Shown one piece after another: positions 38,283 to 55,205 of a stretch of 64,000 bases of DNA. Source of the DNA: Acanthacorydalis orientalis (Eukaryota; Arthropoda; Insecta; Megaloptera; Corydalidae); NCBI GenBank assembly GCA_034766995.1, contig CM068323.1:6921143-6985142 (forward strand). The letters run 5' to 3'. A model generated the notes under the pieces. It saw only the letters and a program-made list of their open reading frames with translations. It was not told the DNA's origin and searched no databases. Position 1 is the first letter of the stretch; each line of letters opens with the position of its first letter. Both the position numbers and the translations under genes were made by a program.

Positions 38283-39237
38283 TAAAACAGAAAAAAAATG
38301 TATCAAATCATATTACACTACTATATTTGATGTCGTTTTAGTTTTAAAAGCACATCATATAAAATAATTTCATTACATATACTCAGAGGCTGAACATGTA
38401 TTTAAAAATATAAATATAACAAATGACAACACTTCACACAATGACCAGCATTAGTGTATCTAATTGCCAAGCACTCAAGGATACAATTGTGTTTATTAAC
38501 CAGAGTATAACATGTCAATTAGGATTCTCAACACAATAAATTAAGAAAAGACAAAGATATGATTATTTCAATTATGTACATATGACTAGTAAACGATCGA
38601 TCGATTGATTTCAATGAAACACAATCGATTCATTCGATATTTTGATATATTCAGCACACGGTCGCAATACCCTGTAGAATGTCCATGTGAAATGTAAGAA
38701 CGAAAAACAATGTGAACGGGCTCTTCGAATGAACTATACATCATATATAAAATACCAAGCATTTTCAAACCTATAAATCAGATCCATAGCACTTACTTTA
38801 GTAAAATTCCAACATTTTTACCTAATAATAGTTATCAACAACTCTGCACAGTGCTGACTTTAATTTGTTAAAAATCTTTTCCCAATGCTACCGACTTAAA
38901 AATATAAAACTAATTAAAAACCATTACTCAAAAATATAATATAAAAAAAATGAATGCCTCGTGTATTTTTCAATAATAAAAACTATTTTAACAGAGATGG
39001 AATGTGCCAAATATAATAAAACTGTTGAATGTCAATTTATTCAAATGCACTTTAAAAATAATTGCAGTAAAATTATATGCTCAGTGCAGTGTATTTTTCT
39101 TGGCATCTAAAACATCACAGTTCTAAGGGGCATTGCTACATAGTTCACTACTTCACATGTAATAATCTTCAAAATAAATATAAGAACATGGTAGGACAAG
39201 AAGATTAGAAACAGACGATGACAGGTTGGGAAGAGCT

Positions 39238-40968
39238 TCATCGAATATCACTAATGTTAGATTTGGAACCAAATATCTTAACAAGTTGATCTTCATAATC
39301 GTCGATATTGCGTTTCATAAGTTGCATGCACGGTCCCAACAAGCGTTCGAATGCTTCCACATCCAAAACTGTACAAAACCAGGTTACATTTCATTATAAA
39401 ATATAATTTATTTTATTAAACGTTTCAGTTACATTTCATTCTACTACAAAAGCAAATGCACATGGATAGTTCTTACAGAGAGCTGTATCACAATTTGATT
39501 GTAATCTATTGTCTTTACAGTCAAATTACAGTTGAGCTCCATGCAAAATTCTATATATGGTGCTTTTAAAGAAAAAGAAAATATATGATATATACATGTA
39601 TACACACATAGTGGTTACTTTTAAAAAATTCATGGAACTAAATAATTTTGTGGTTATATTTCTATAATCATTAATTACTATATGAAAATGTATAAACTGT
39701 TATTATAAGTTTTAGACAATAATATATCCTTAATAATATTATCAATAAATTAAAATAATTAAAAATAAGTCACATTTTCACATCTAACAACTTAGCTATA
39801 TATATATATATATATTTAAGAGACCTTCTTGTATATATTTTTTAATAAAGAATTAATTTTATTTCATACTGACTAATATACTTATAAAATTGTAATATGG
39901 TATTTTTAATACAGCTTTCTGTTAGCATCAACTTCAATTCTTTTAGACTAACTAAATTATATAAAAAGTATACATTATAAGAATTAATGTTCTGAAAATT
40001 CACTAAGATTTAAACTTTTTAATTGATCTACCAAAAAATACTGTGTATATATTGTGAACCTATAAAAATACCCACATAAAAATTCACACAAATAATTCTA
40101 CATTGTTTACAATAAATGCATACTATAATATGTGTAAATATGCTTGTGGGTGAGTATCTATCTATCTATCTATTTATCTATATTTATACTTCAAACCATA
40201 CATTTGGACTTACATGCGAGTTTTAAATCCTGTACAGCATAAGCTGATGCTGCGCGAGGGCGATGTGTCACAAGTGCTAATTCACCAAAATAACCACCTT
40301 TACCAATACGACTGATTTCTACTTCTTGTCCATTGTCGCCTATAATTGTAATTCGAACAACCCCATCTTCAACAAAATACATTCCGTCTGCTGAATCTCC
40401 TTGTTGAATGATACGGTCTCCTGTCACATATGTGCGAGGAACTAGTGCATCAGCCAAGTTCATACGTTCATAGGCCTAGAAAAAGGAAATAATCAATATG
40501 ACAAAATGAAATTAATTTAGAATGACAACTTATGTATATGAATGTACATATGTATGCACATACATACACACACACATATATATAAACTTACTTGAAGTGT
40601 TTTCAGCATTGGAACACTTTCAATAAGAGATTCATACATTTTCCTCTTTTTAAAAGCTGACTTAAGAAGGATTCGGCGAAATGTTTGTCGGTCCATAGCC
40701 CACAAACTGCCATTGGAAGCAGCTTGTACAGTGGCTGCCCTTGGCATGTTATACAATAATGCAAGTTCTCCAAAACTGCCACTATTTTCATAAGTATGGA
40801 TATGTTTTGGTTCTCCACCATCAGATACAAAAACATTAAAAAGTCCTCTATAAAAAAAGTGTTCTATTAATTTTAAAGACTAAAGACATATTTTAAACAA
40901 ATACTTTATGAATATTACAAATTATTACTTTTAAATAAATTATTATATAATACAGTTAATACACATGC

Positions 40969-41004
<36 letters not shown>

Positions 41005-42191
41005 ATGTATGTATTTACACTATTTCATCCTGCAGGTTATTAGTAAACTTAACTTGTATTCAATGCATAAAAAAATAAATTTACAAATAATGTATACAAT
41101 TATTACTAAAAAATAAATGTATGATAAAACTGAAATGCTCAGAGATGAAATAAATTTAATTAAAAATATTCGCAGTATTCTGACAAATAGCTGTTAAGTG
41201 AAAAATAATTTGTTGCAGTTTAATTTTAATCATACAATTAAATTGTTGAATTAAAATTATATTGTAAAATTATTAGAAAAATTAAAAACAATCTACTTTC
41301 ATTATTTCATTATTCAATAAAATTAGTCCAATCAATAATAAAAAAGTTTTTCATAAATGAAGATTATTTGATTTTTAAATACAGTTTGATATAAAAGTAA
41401 TCAGAAAAATTAATAATGAATTATTATTTGATATATACATGAATTTACATTAGAATATTAAATTTATTTACACAGAAGGTCAATTAAGAAAGAAGAATTC
41501 TAATGAAAAATAATATGTAATTAATATTATCAAATTAAATCACAAAAATTAAAATAATACAATTATTTTTAATACACACATAAAATATATTTATATAGAA
41601 AGAGAATGACTTGAATATTTACAAAAAAATTACCTTTCTATAACATAAAAATTATCACCGTCATCCCCTTGTTTTATTATATAATCACCTAACTGAACTT
41701 TCTTTTCGAACATTGCATCTAACACATCTTGCATTTGTTCTTTATCCAATGATCGAAAAAGTAAGATGTTACGAACAGCTTCGGCGAGACGTTGACGTTG
41801 CTCATCAGACTTAGGAAATATTACTTTAGCTCCGTCGTCTTCGTCTTCTTCCGGATCGTACGTTTCAGCGAATACAGATTTACGGCGTGTCGAAAAACGA
41901 CCCACCGGTGGTTCTGTAATTAGAAAAACGTTCATTGTTGAGAAAATGAATAGAAATATCCATTTGACACCGGTTACCTTCTTCTCGTGATATGACAGAT
42001 TCATCGGGCGAAGACGCTGACGTTCCGTCTATTATAGCGGTAGTCCGTGACTCTCTCAGCCGAGTAAAAAACTCTACCGCATAATCTACTACATCACTCG
42101 GCTGTTCCAATAAATAACTTATTGTAAACTCTAGAAGAACATCTCGAAGTTCGTCTGGAACTTGTATCCTCTGTCCTGGTAATCGACTCAT
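39238..42191 (-). CDS. Pka-R2: cAMP-dependent protein kinase type II regulatory subunit
   Basis: Binds and inhibits the PKA catalytic subunit and releases it when cAMP binds. Five coding exons on the minus strand: 41978-42191, 41634-41913, 40592-40847, 40214-40475, 39238-39368. Phases 1, 2, 0 and 1 all match, giving 380 residues, within the usual 375-405. Residues about 9-45 form the dimerisation/docking helices ([20 protein letters not shown]). The inhibitor site is RRKS at 81-84; a serine at the pseudosubstrate position is the type II signature, since type I has Ala or Gly. Two cyclic-nucleotide-binding domains follow, each with a phosphate-binding cassette: [16 protein letters not shown] and [17 protein letters not shown]. 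In both, the Glu and Arg that contact cAMP are intact. The protein ends [17 protein letters not shown] followed by about ten residues. Introns are short except intron 2 (786 bases), which holds a TA/TG repeat near 40975-41010. Confidence 0.96.
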
Positions 42192-43196
42192 TTTTTTGAT
42201 TAAGCTTCTCTCACAGATGTAATTAACCCGATGCCAAATTCAATGCAAGTGCAATATCGAATGCAAAACGCTTTATAGATATTTCACTTCACAAATTATA
42301 TACAGCTTGCTGCACGCAAATCAATCATTGAACATATGAATATATATTATAAATTTTGTACATAGATCACTTTTGAAAATATTATTATACACTATCATTT
42401 ATAACATACTGCATTGTTACTATTAAATTTATGAACAAACACCCCGGTTCTCTGCCAAATCGTGGAGTCTGTCAAAACGTCTTACTGTACTCGAGAACCC
42501 TTCACTCTCGTCAAAGATGGTGGAAACCTATATCACCCACCTACTAAATTAAGCGTAAGAATTGATTTCAAGGAAAGCTAGTACAGTCACACGAATGAAA
42601 TCAGTTAAAATTCTCTTATCATTATAGAAATGACATATTTGAAGCAATTTGTTATAAAAAACACTTTTTATAAAAATTTTTTATGACAGTCAATAACCTG
42701 GTGATAGTTTACTGTACTAGGGATTTTATAGTTTTGTTTTTAAATCTGCTTTATTTCAACCAATCACCTGTGAAATAAGGTATCTGAATCGCTATACCCA
42801 AAATCTTACAAAAATCAATAAACTAAATAGACGAAAACATGAGAGACAAGGAAAACACAGATTTGGTGTAAATAAATTTACTTTTATTATTTTATTACAG
42901 AAAATGAGATACAGCATACATTTCATACAAGTCACTGCATCTATTCATGGGCATGACAAAAGTCAATCTACATTTTTTTTAATAATACCATACAAATCCA
43001 TTACAATATTTGAATGTAATTTTATAAGTAAATTATAAAATTCAAAACAATAACTGTAATGGTAATAAAATTTATAATATGTAATTATTATTAATTTAAA
43101 TATGCACTCTGCGCACATCACTGAAATGTCCAGAACACAGAATCATAAACACAGTTCATTCTCATGTTGAAAAGGGTCTGGACTAATTCAATATGT
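42192..43196. promoter_or_regulatory. PKA-RII upstream region and TER94 3' UTR
   Basis: About 1 kb between two minus-strand genes. The part near 42,430-42,560 (CCCCGGTTCTCTGCC and onward, with CAAAGATGGTGG) is richer in G+C and is the likely PKA-RII promoter or 5' UTR. The part from about 42,850 to 43,196 is the probable TER94 3' UTR. No coding frame is seen. Confidence 0.45.
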
Positions 43197-47179
<3,983 letters not shown>

Positions 47180-47734
47180 AATTAATTAAAAAAAATTATA
47201 TTTGAGTTTAAAACTTTAACACTTCAATTAACAAGTTCTTGTCGGCCACGATCACTAGTCATCAAATTGTATAACATGAACGATGGAAATGAACTGCTGA
47301 TGTGTGTATGGAACGTGCACTCTTGCGGTAGGCTGTGGTACTTGACGTACTGGTCGCATTGACTATTAAAATTTAAATATTTTTAATTTTCAATGATTTT
47401 GATTGGGAAAAAAACCCATTTTAATATATTTTTATTCAAAATTTAAAAACGAATGCTTGTATTTTTTTCAGCTTATAAAAAATAGAGACATCGGAACATT
47501 CGCAAAAAACTTTTTTAATCTATCAAATAAATTATTGATATGAAAATTCTTGACTGGATATATTATTTATTTATATTAATAAATAATAATTATTAATTAA
47601 TAAGAAAACTACAAAAATGTGTAAAATAAATCTCGCTTTTATTTATTTATATGTGGCTATACGCCACGAATACCAATTGTATGAATTATTTCAAACTATT
47701 TCATCATTTCACGTAGTAGGTAATTTTTAGAAAC
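47180..47734. promoter_or_regulatory. Divergent upstream region shared by TER94 and isoleucyl-tRNA synthetase
   Basis: The 555 bases between two divergent start codons. The segment at about 47,240-47,365 (TTGTCGGCCACGATCACTAG, then TTGCGGTAGGCTGTGG and TGACGTACTGGTCGC) has the highest G+C and is the likely promoter core for one or both housekeeping genes. The remainder is A+T-rich 5' UTR or spacer. Confidence 0.5.
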
Positions 47735-48160
47735 ATGGCTGGACGTGACTGTCCGGTGGAATATTTTGTTCCACGTGTACCAGAAACTATTGTATTTTCA
47801 AAAGAGGAAGAAAACATTTTAGAATTATGGAATACTTTAGATGCTTTTAAAACATGTTTAAAACAATCTAAAGGAAAACCTAAGTATGTTGTGCTAAATT
47901 TTATGTCAGTGTTATGCATGATACATGTTGGTCATGAAAATGAATATTCGATTAAATCCTTTTTAACATAAAATTTTGCATTGACGTAATTAATAACAAG
48001 TAACCAAGGCTCGAGCAATTACGGAGATTTACTGAAATATCCTATTTTCTTTCATTATTTGAAATTTTAATTGATTTTTATAAGAAATAAATTTAGGAAA
48101 GCTGATATTGCTTTACATTTTTGTATGTAAATGAGGGTGATGTGTGCATGTATATGTATA

Positions 48161-48194
<34 letters not shown>

Positions 48195-48393
48195 GACACA
48201 TGCACACACACAACATACATACATATATATACACATACAAATACATAAATAACACAATATACAGGTCTTAATAGTTTGATTTATTAATTATATTGTTATT
48301 GTTAAACTAAAGAGGCATGAAATTTTATTTAAGATAGATTTGTCTTACCATAGCTTTTTAATGTATAAAAAGATCATATTCTACTTTTATTGA

Positions 48394-48461
<68 letters not shown>

Positions 48462-48715
48462 ATAATAATTCACTCACATACAGATATGCATTTATATATA
48501 ATTTACTCACACAAATTATTGTAATTTCTTTGTAATTAAAAATTGTATGTCTATAACTCAGTATAACATCAAAAATCTATATTTTTTAAAATTGTTAGTG
48601 ATGAGAACATTGGAATTTGATATTTGTAATGAATTAATAGATTTTATCTTTTATGATTATTGCATGTTTATGCTCATAAAAAGCAATGTAATTTAAAAGA
48701 AGATTTGTGTGTGTG

Positions 48716-48777
<62 letters not shown>

Positions 48778-51700
48778 TGTGTGTGTATATATATATATGT
48801 GTGTATATATATATATATGATTGTTAGATTTTCATTCTATGATGGACCGCCATTTGCAACTGGTTTACCACATTATGGTCATATTCTTGCTGGTACGATT
48901 AAGGATGTTATCACAAGATATGCCCATCAACAAGGATATCATGTGGAACGTCGATTTGGTTGGGATTGTCATGGATTACCAGTAGAGTTTGAAATTGATA
49001 AAACATTAGGTATTAAGGGTCCAGAAGATGTAATGAAAATGGGAATTGAAAAATATAATAATGAATGCAGAAGTATTGTAATGCGTTACTCAAAAGATTG
49101 GGAAATAATTATAGGCCGTATGGGAAGATGGATAGGTAAGAAATAAAAAGAAAACAATTTGGAAAAAAATTACATTGCTTTTAATTTGGTTATAGATTTT
49201 GAAAATGATTATAAAACTTTGTATCCTTGGTACATGGAATCGATTTGGTGGGTTTTTAAAGAGCTGTTTAATAAAGGATTAGTGTATAAAGGAGTAAAAG
49301 TTATGCCGTTTTCAACAGCTTGTAATACTCCATTATCAAACTTTGAATCTGGTCAAAATTATAAAGAAGTTGTCGACCCAGCGGTTGTAATTAGTTTTCC
49401 TTTAACTGATTCTCCAGATCAATCTTTACTTGCTTGGACAACAACTCCTTGGACATTGCCAAGTAACATGTCGTTATGTGTTAATCCTGAATTAATTTAC
49501 TGTAAAGTAAAGGATACTGCTTCTGGTTCGATTTATATATTAATGGAGTGTCGTCTTGAAATTTTATATAAGAGTCCTGATCAATATCAAATTCTAGAGA
49601 CATTTCCAGGATCTAAACTTGAAAATTTAAAATATAAACCGCTCTTTCCTTATTTTAACCATCGTGCCGCTCAAGGTGCTTTTCGTGTACTCACAGATTC
49701 ATACGTTACGGAAACCTCTGGTACCGGTGTCGTACACCAAGCTCCGTATTTCGGAGAAGACGATTATCGTATTAATTTAGCAGCTGGAATAATATCTCGT
49801 GATGGTGAAACCGTTTGCCCTGTGGATTCCTGTGGACGGTTTACTTTACCCGTTTCTGATTTTGTCGGACAATATGTAAAAGATGCAGATAAAAATATTA
49901 TTAATTGGTTAAAGAATGCTGGAAGACTAGTACAGAACAGCCAAACCAAACATAGTTATCCTTTTTGCTGGAGATCAGATACACCTTTAATTTATAAAGC
50001 TATTCCATCTTGGTTTATCCGGGTCGAACAGATGCAAGAGAGCCTTTTGAAAAGTAGTGCCATGACTTATTGGGTACCAGAGGTAGTGAAGGAAAAACGT
50101 TTTGGAAATTGGCTCCGTGAAGCACGCGATTGGGCGGTCAGCCGCAATCGTTATTGGGGCACTCCTATACCGATTTGGATTTCAGATGACGGAGAAGAGA
50201 TAGTATGTGTCGGAAGTATCAAAGAATTGAAAGAATTATGCGGTGTAGAAGTAACAGATTTACATCGAGAAGTTGTTGACAAATTAGAAATTCCATCCCG
50301 AAGACCTGGAAAGGGTGCTTTGAAACGGATTCCTGAAGTGTTTGATTGTTGGTTTGAATCTGGATCTATGCCTTATGCTCAGCAACATTACCCGTTTGAA
50401 AATCAAAAAGAATTCAAGGATTATTTCCCAGCTCATTTCATAGCCGAAGGCATAGATCAAACACGAGGGTGGTTTTATACATTACTCGTGATTTCCACTG
50501 CGCTATTTGGTAAAGCACCTTTTAAAAATCTCATCGCAAATGGGTTGGTTTTAGCAGCCGACGGCCAAAAAATGTCTAAACGAAAAAAAAATTACCCAGA
50601 CCCGATGGAAATCGTCAACAAATATGGAGCTGATTCACTGCGTTTGTATTTGATAAATTCTCCGGTTGTACATGCAGAAAATTTGCGTTTTAAAGAAGAA
50701 GGTGTACGTGATGTCATTAAAGATGTGTTTTTACCTTGGTATAATGCTTTTAGATTTCTCATGCAGAATATCGAAAGCTATGTACAAGATACAGGAATTA
50801 AATATAAGTTCAACGAATCAAAATTGAATTGTTCGATGCAGTGTACATCAAATATGATGGACCGATGGATTCTATCATACACGCAAAGTCTTTTAGATTA
50901 CGTACGAAAAGAAATGGCAGCATATCGTTTGTATACTGTAGTTCCACGACTAACGAAGTTCATAGATAATCTTACTAATTGGTATGTTCGTATGAACCGT
51001 AAAAGGTTGAAGGGAGAAGGTGGTAGTGTTGACTGTGGGCATGCTTTGGATACTCTTTTTGGTGTATTGATGACTATGGTTAAAATGATGGCTCCTTTCG
51101 CACCATTTATATCTGAATTAATGTATCAGTCTTTGTATCGACTCTGTGAAAACAGTACTTCTGTTAAAGATAGCGTTCATTATCAAATGCTTCCGAACGT
51201 AAATAGTTCACTTATCGATAAATCTATAGAACGAGCTATCAGTCGTATGCAGAATGTAATCGAATTGGGCAGAGTTTTACGTGATCGTAAAACTATACCT
51301 ATTAAATATCCACTGCCTGAATTAGTGGTCGTTCATCGAGAAACAGAATTTATCGATGACTTGTTGTCTTTAGAATCTTATGTACTTTCTGAACTCAATG
51401 TTCGTAAAATGACTGTCAGTACTGATAAAGAAAAATATGGTGTGACTTTACGAGCTGAACCAGATCATAAAGTTTTAGGCCTTCGACTTAAATTGCATTT
51501 TAAAGCTGTAACACAAGCTATAAAGTCATTAACAGATGAACAGGTACAGAAGTTCATTGAAGATAAATACATGATAATCGATGAACACAGAATCGAACTC
51601 GAAGAAATTCGAATCGTATTTAATACCGCCTCTTCAGAATCTGACAATAGATACGAAGCAAATAGTGATAACGATGTCTTGATTTTACTTGATATTACTC

Positions 51701-52464
51701 CAGATGAGTCTATGTTGGATGAAGGAACTGCAAGGGAGATTATTAACAGAGTGCAAAAATTACGAAAGAAAGCACATCTCGTACCGACCGATGATATAAA
51801 AGTATATTATGAAGCAGACGGAGAGTTATCGAGAGTATCTGTAACTCACAAAGAGTTTATTGAAAATACAATAAAAGCACCTTATGAACCGTTGAATAGT
51901 ATTTCAGAATCATCTTCTGTTATAATCGAGGAAAGTCAAAACTTTAAAAGTTCTAATCTTAAACTTGTCATTACAACAGTTAAAGAAATTATATTCCCTA
52001 TTGTAGAATGGGCAAATGTTGAATTGTATGATTTACAGCCACGCTACGGTGTCTTAAACAAGCAAGGAATGATTTTATTAGAAAATCCTGTCGGACATAA
52101 AATTACGTTCAAACAGTTAAATGATAATATTAAAAATATTTTTGGACTTTATGGATATAACATTTCACTATGGGTTGAAAAAATGAAACTCGTTAATGAT
52201 AATCAAATTTCAAAAATTTCTGGAAAATTAATTGCTGTTACATTAAATGGCCATAAATTTAACGAAGAAGTAAAAGCGCAACTACCTTATAAAAATTTTT
52301 TGAATATAAAATGCAATGGTCGTAATGGTACATTAATTTTTGAAAACTCCAAGAAAGAAACAGTGTATAATATTATAAATAATATAGCTGAATTATTTAA
52401 AATAAATAAAGACAAAATCAAATTGTCTCAAATTCCAAAGTCAGGTGATACATTATCAATCTAG
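47735..52464 (+). CDS. IleRS: Isoleucyl-tRNA synthetase, cytoplasmic
   Basis: Charges tRNA-Ile with isoleucine and edits mischarged valine. Three coding exons: 47735-47883, 48828-49135, 49196-52464. They join in phase (K-P-K-F-S-F-Y-D-G and R-W-I-D-F-E-N-D-Y) to give 1241 residues, close to the roughly 1260 of animal cytoplasmic enzymes. The class I signature HIGH appears as HYGH at residues 65-68, and the second signature KMSKS as KMSKR at 611-615. Other family motifs are [27 protein letters not shown] of the editing domain, [16 protein letters not shown], and [18 protein letters not shown]. The anticodon-binding domain contains [18 protein letters not shown] and [13 protein letters not shown]. 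The C-terminal quarter is the animal-specific extension. Almost all of the protein is in one uninterrupted 3.27 kb exon. Intron 1 (944 bases) ends in a long TA/TG array that abuts the acceptor. Confidence 0.97.
48394..48458. repeat. (TA)n microsatellite in IleRS intron 1
   Basis: About 32 TA units, followed by a short AAT run. Confidence 0.9.
48710..48818. repeat. (TA)n/(TG)n array next to the IleRS exon 2 acceptor
   Basis: TG then about 28 TA units, then alternating TGTG and TA blocks, ending nine bases before the acceptor AG. Confidence 0.95.
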
Positions 52465-53088
52465 TGTTTGTCATCTTTAAATTTGTTGATAAATTAAATA
52501 ATTTGTTTCACTATTTAAGTATTTTATTTATAACCTTAGGATGTGATTGTGAATGTAAGTTTTTGTATACAACAGTCCAAAAGTAAATTATATTCTAGAA
52601 ATATATATGAAATTGATTTTTTTTTGTTTTTTAGATACCTTAATCAGATTGCAACTTTAATTCTTGTTTAATTTTTTGATCTTTCTTCATACACTTACTG
52701 ACAATTTTTTATACTCTGAATGAGGCAAACAATACTGATGTTGGAGTACATATTGCTCTTGCTCAATCTTCTATTTGGAAAAAAAGTATATGAACTTATA
52801 TTTGGTATTAGTAGTCTATATTTATTGTCTATAAGCAAGTTGGTAATAGAAACAGAAATGTTTCAAAGTTAAAATTATTAAAAAAAAAGATTATATTTGT
52901 TACTCATTTTAATAAAAGACTTACTTATAACAAGTGTATAATATATAGAACTGGAAGATCCAACAATTGTTTACAATTTCACAAAACATGTCTAAATTTA
53001 AATATACTAATAACAAATATACAAAGGCCATTACTTTTACAATATCACATAATAAAAGACGTTTTCATATTTGTAAAATCTACATTAC
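52465..53088. other. Convergent 3' UTR region between IleRS and CSPP1
   Basis: 624 bases between two facing stop codons. It includes a partial copy (right half) of the TA-bearing MITE family at about 52690-52830, recognised by GCTCAATCTTCTATTTGG and ATTAGTAGTCTATATTTATT. Polyadenylation-type AATAAA and TTTATT motifs are present for both strands. Confidence 0.55.
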
Positions 53089-55152
53089 TTAATGTGCGAT
53101 TGTATTGTTGGAATTTTGTTGTATCGCTTGATCCAACCGCAACTGTTCTTGCTGTAACTGCATACGTATTGCACCAAGTTGCGTTAAAACATTTTTATTA
53201 CGATTACTAGACTGAGGTTCAACTTTTTTGAATATATTTTTTTGAACAGCTGGCACCTAAACGAAAATAATTAAAACTGTACTGAATTATCAATTAACAC
53301 TACCAGTCACTGGTATCTGCCCTTTTTATTTTTTTTAAGCAGAAAAACAAACAATAGTGTCTTGTTATAGACATAATGTACATACAATTATAATTATACT
53401 ATATATATATATATATATATATATTTATAATTCTAAATAGAAAATGAAAAGAAATGTAAATACTTATTGATTTATTCAATTCTCTTCAGAAAAAAACAAG
53501 AAATTATATATCACTTTATTAATTTATGTTTATTACATCTATGTGTCCTGCTACTGTATTCAGGGACTCAATGTTTATATATATATAGCATTACTTAATT
53601 TAATGCACATTACAACAAAAAAAAATATTTTTGGATATGTATTTATTTTCCAATATAGACAAAAAAAAGAAAAAATCAGGTATAGCTTTTGCCTTTTTTT
53701 TTATTAAATTGTATTTTTCATTTTTATAAATAATTATATAATAAAATTAATATTAAATACCCCTACTTTTTCCTAAAATAGTATTCATTCAATACAATAT
53801 AATTTAAGTCTTATTGCAATAATTTTTCTTTTTTTTTATTAGTTTTTAAAATGAGAAATAATCTAAAAGAATTTCTCTTTTTATGCATTTCTGATAATAA
53901 ATAAATCAACATAATTTTGCAATAATCTACATATCTATCATTCATACTTTTTTAAAAAATAAATGTTTTAAAGTATATGCACAATATTTTGGGTCAGATA
54001 TGTGGCGGCGCAGTTCGGAGATCGAACGTGTATAACAAAAGTGTGTGCATAGCAACAGTGCGTGGCGGCGCAGTTCGGAGATCGAACGTGATAACAAAAG
54101 TGTGTGCATGGCAACGAACATTCAAATTGTTTTATTTAACCCATTTTTTTTTAAATTTTAATTATGTAATAATTATTTATGCACAAGAACAAAATAAATT
54201 AGAAATAAAACAAAAGTTAAGTAAACTTAAACGACATAATTTTTTGAATATTAAGAGGTTTATCTTCTGCAATGAAGCACCATATGGATGTAAGTACAAA
54301 TACTGATTCTGACGAGTAACACTCATCAGAATCAGATTTGTACTTACATCCATATGGTGCTTCATTGCAGAAGATAAACCTCTTTTAATATTCTTCTTTT
54401 AAAATTATATTTTAACTTTTGTTGCAGTCTTGAATAATGCTTTTCAATAATATTTTGACTGACCATCATTCTACAATGCTATATTGCTACAGAAGTTATA
54501 ACTATTACTTGTTACACTAATTTATAACACTGCAAATGGAATCATGACTATTGAAACATCAAGAGACCCAAGCATCAAAAATCCAGGTGCCATCATTACT
54601 AAACTTCATTTAAGCATCAGATGTCATAGGTTAATTATTTCCCACCTGTAGTTTCCTGTTCTTTCTATAATCAGCAGACTGATTACAGTCCTCACACATA
54701 ATATGTTAAGTTATTTGAAACAAATGGAATAATCATTTTAATTCTTATTAAAATTATAGTAAATATCAAATTATCTTCTATTATTATTACTGGATCTATT
54801 ACTAATGGAATTTTGTTTGAATTAAAACAAAAAATTGATAGTTGAAATTTATGAGCAGAGACTAAGATATTGTTTAGAAAATATGTTTCATATAATATTC
54901 TTTCTGAATGACAAAATGTAATTATTTAAAAAACATTATTTTAAATATTCTACTAAAGTTAAGTAGGCCTGAATGGAAAAAAATGGTGTATTGAATACAT
55001 ATTTTTAAGAATATATAAAAATAATAAAAATATAATTAAACCAACTGTATATATGTTGAATATAAGTATTGATTTATGTAAATGAAAGTTAATTACGATA
55101 AATTATTTCGGTTATAGACCTCAAATTTAAGGTTATATAGTTAGAATTAAGT

Positions 55153-55205
<53 letters not shown>

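Larger units (their letters stand above)
34614..39237. other. Intergenic DNA, possibly including a long 3' UTR of the PKA subunit gene
   Basis: No supported coding sequence. Islands of higher complexity occur at 35095-35140 and 38585-38770. The latter contains GATCGATCGATTGATTTC and a 60-codon minus-strand frame without recognisable borders. TA/TG/CA arrays are at 36330-36400, 36835-36892, 37121-37216, 37957-38013 and 38188-38282. The minus-strand gene to the right could use polyadenylation sites well into this stretch, but no site is proven. Confidence 0.4.
47884..48827 (+). other. IleRS: Isoleucyl-tRNA synthetase intron 1 with two TA arrays
   Basis: Bounded by GTATGTTG and GATTGTTAG. It contains a TA/CA-rich stretch at 48150-48240, a (TA)n array at 48394-48458, and a (TA)n/(TG)n compound array at 48710-48818 that stops nine bases before the acceptor AG. 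The intron has no ordinary polypyrimidine tract at its 3' end. Confidence 0.85.

Noticed and set aside
49764..49949. Minus-strand frame within IleRS exon 3
   Set aside because: A shadow of the IleRS coding strand.
53977..54365. Frames of 109 and 62 codons across the palindrome
   Set aside because: They arise from the direct repeat and the inverted arms. The mirror arms encode each other's complement and no family is recognised.
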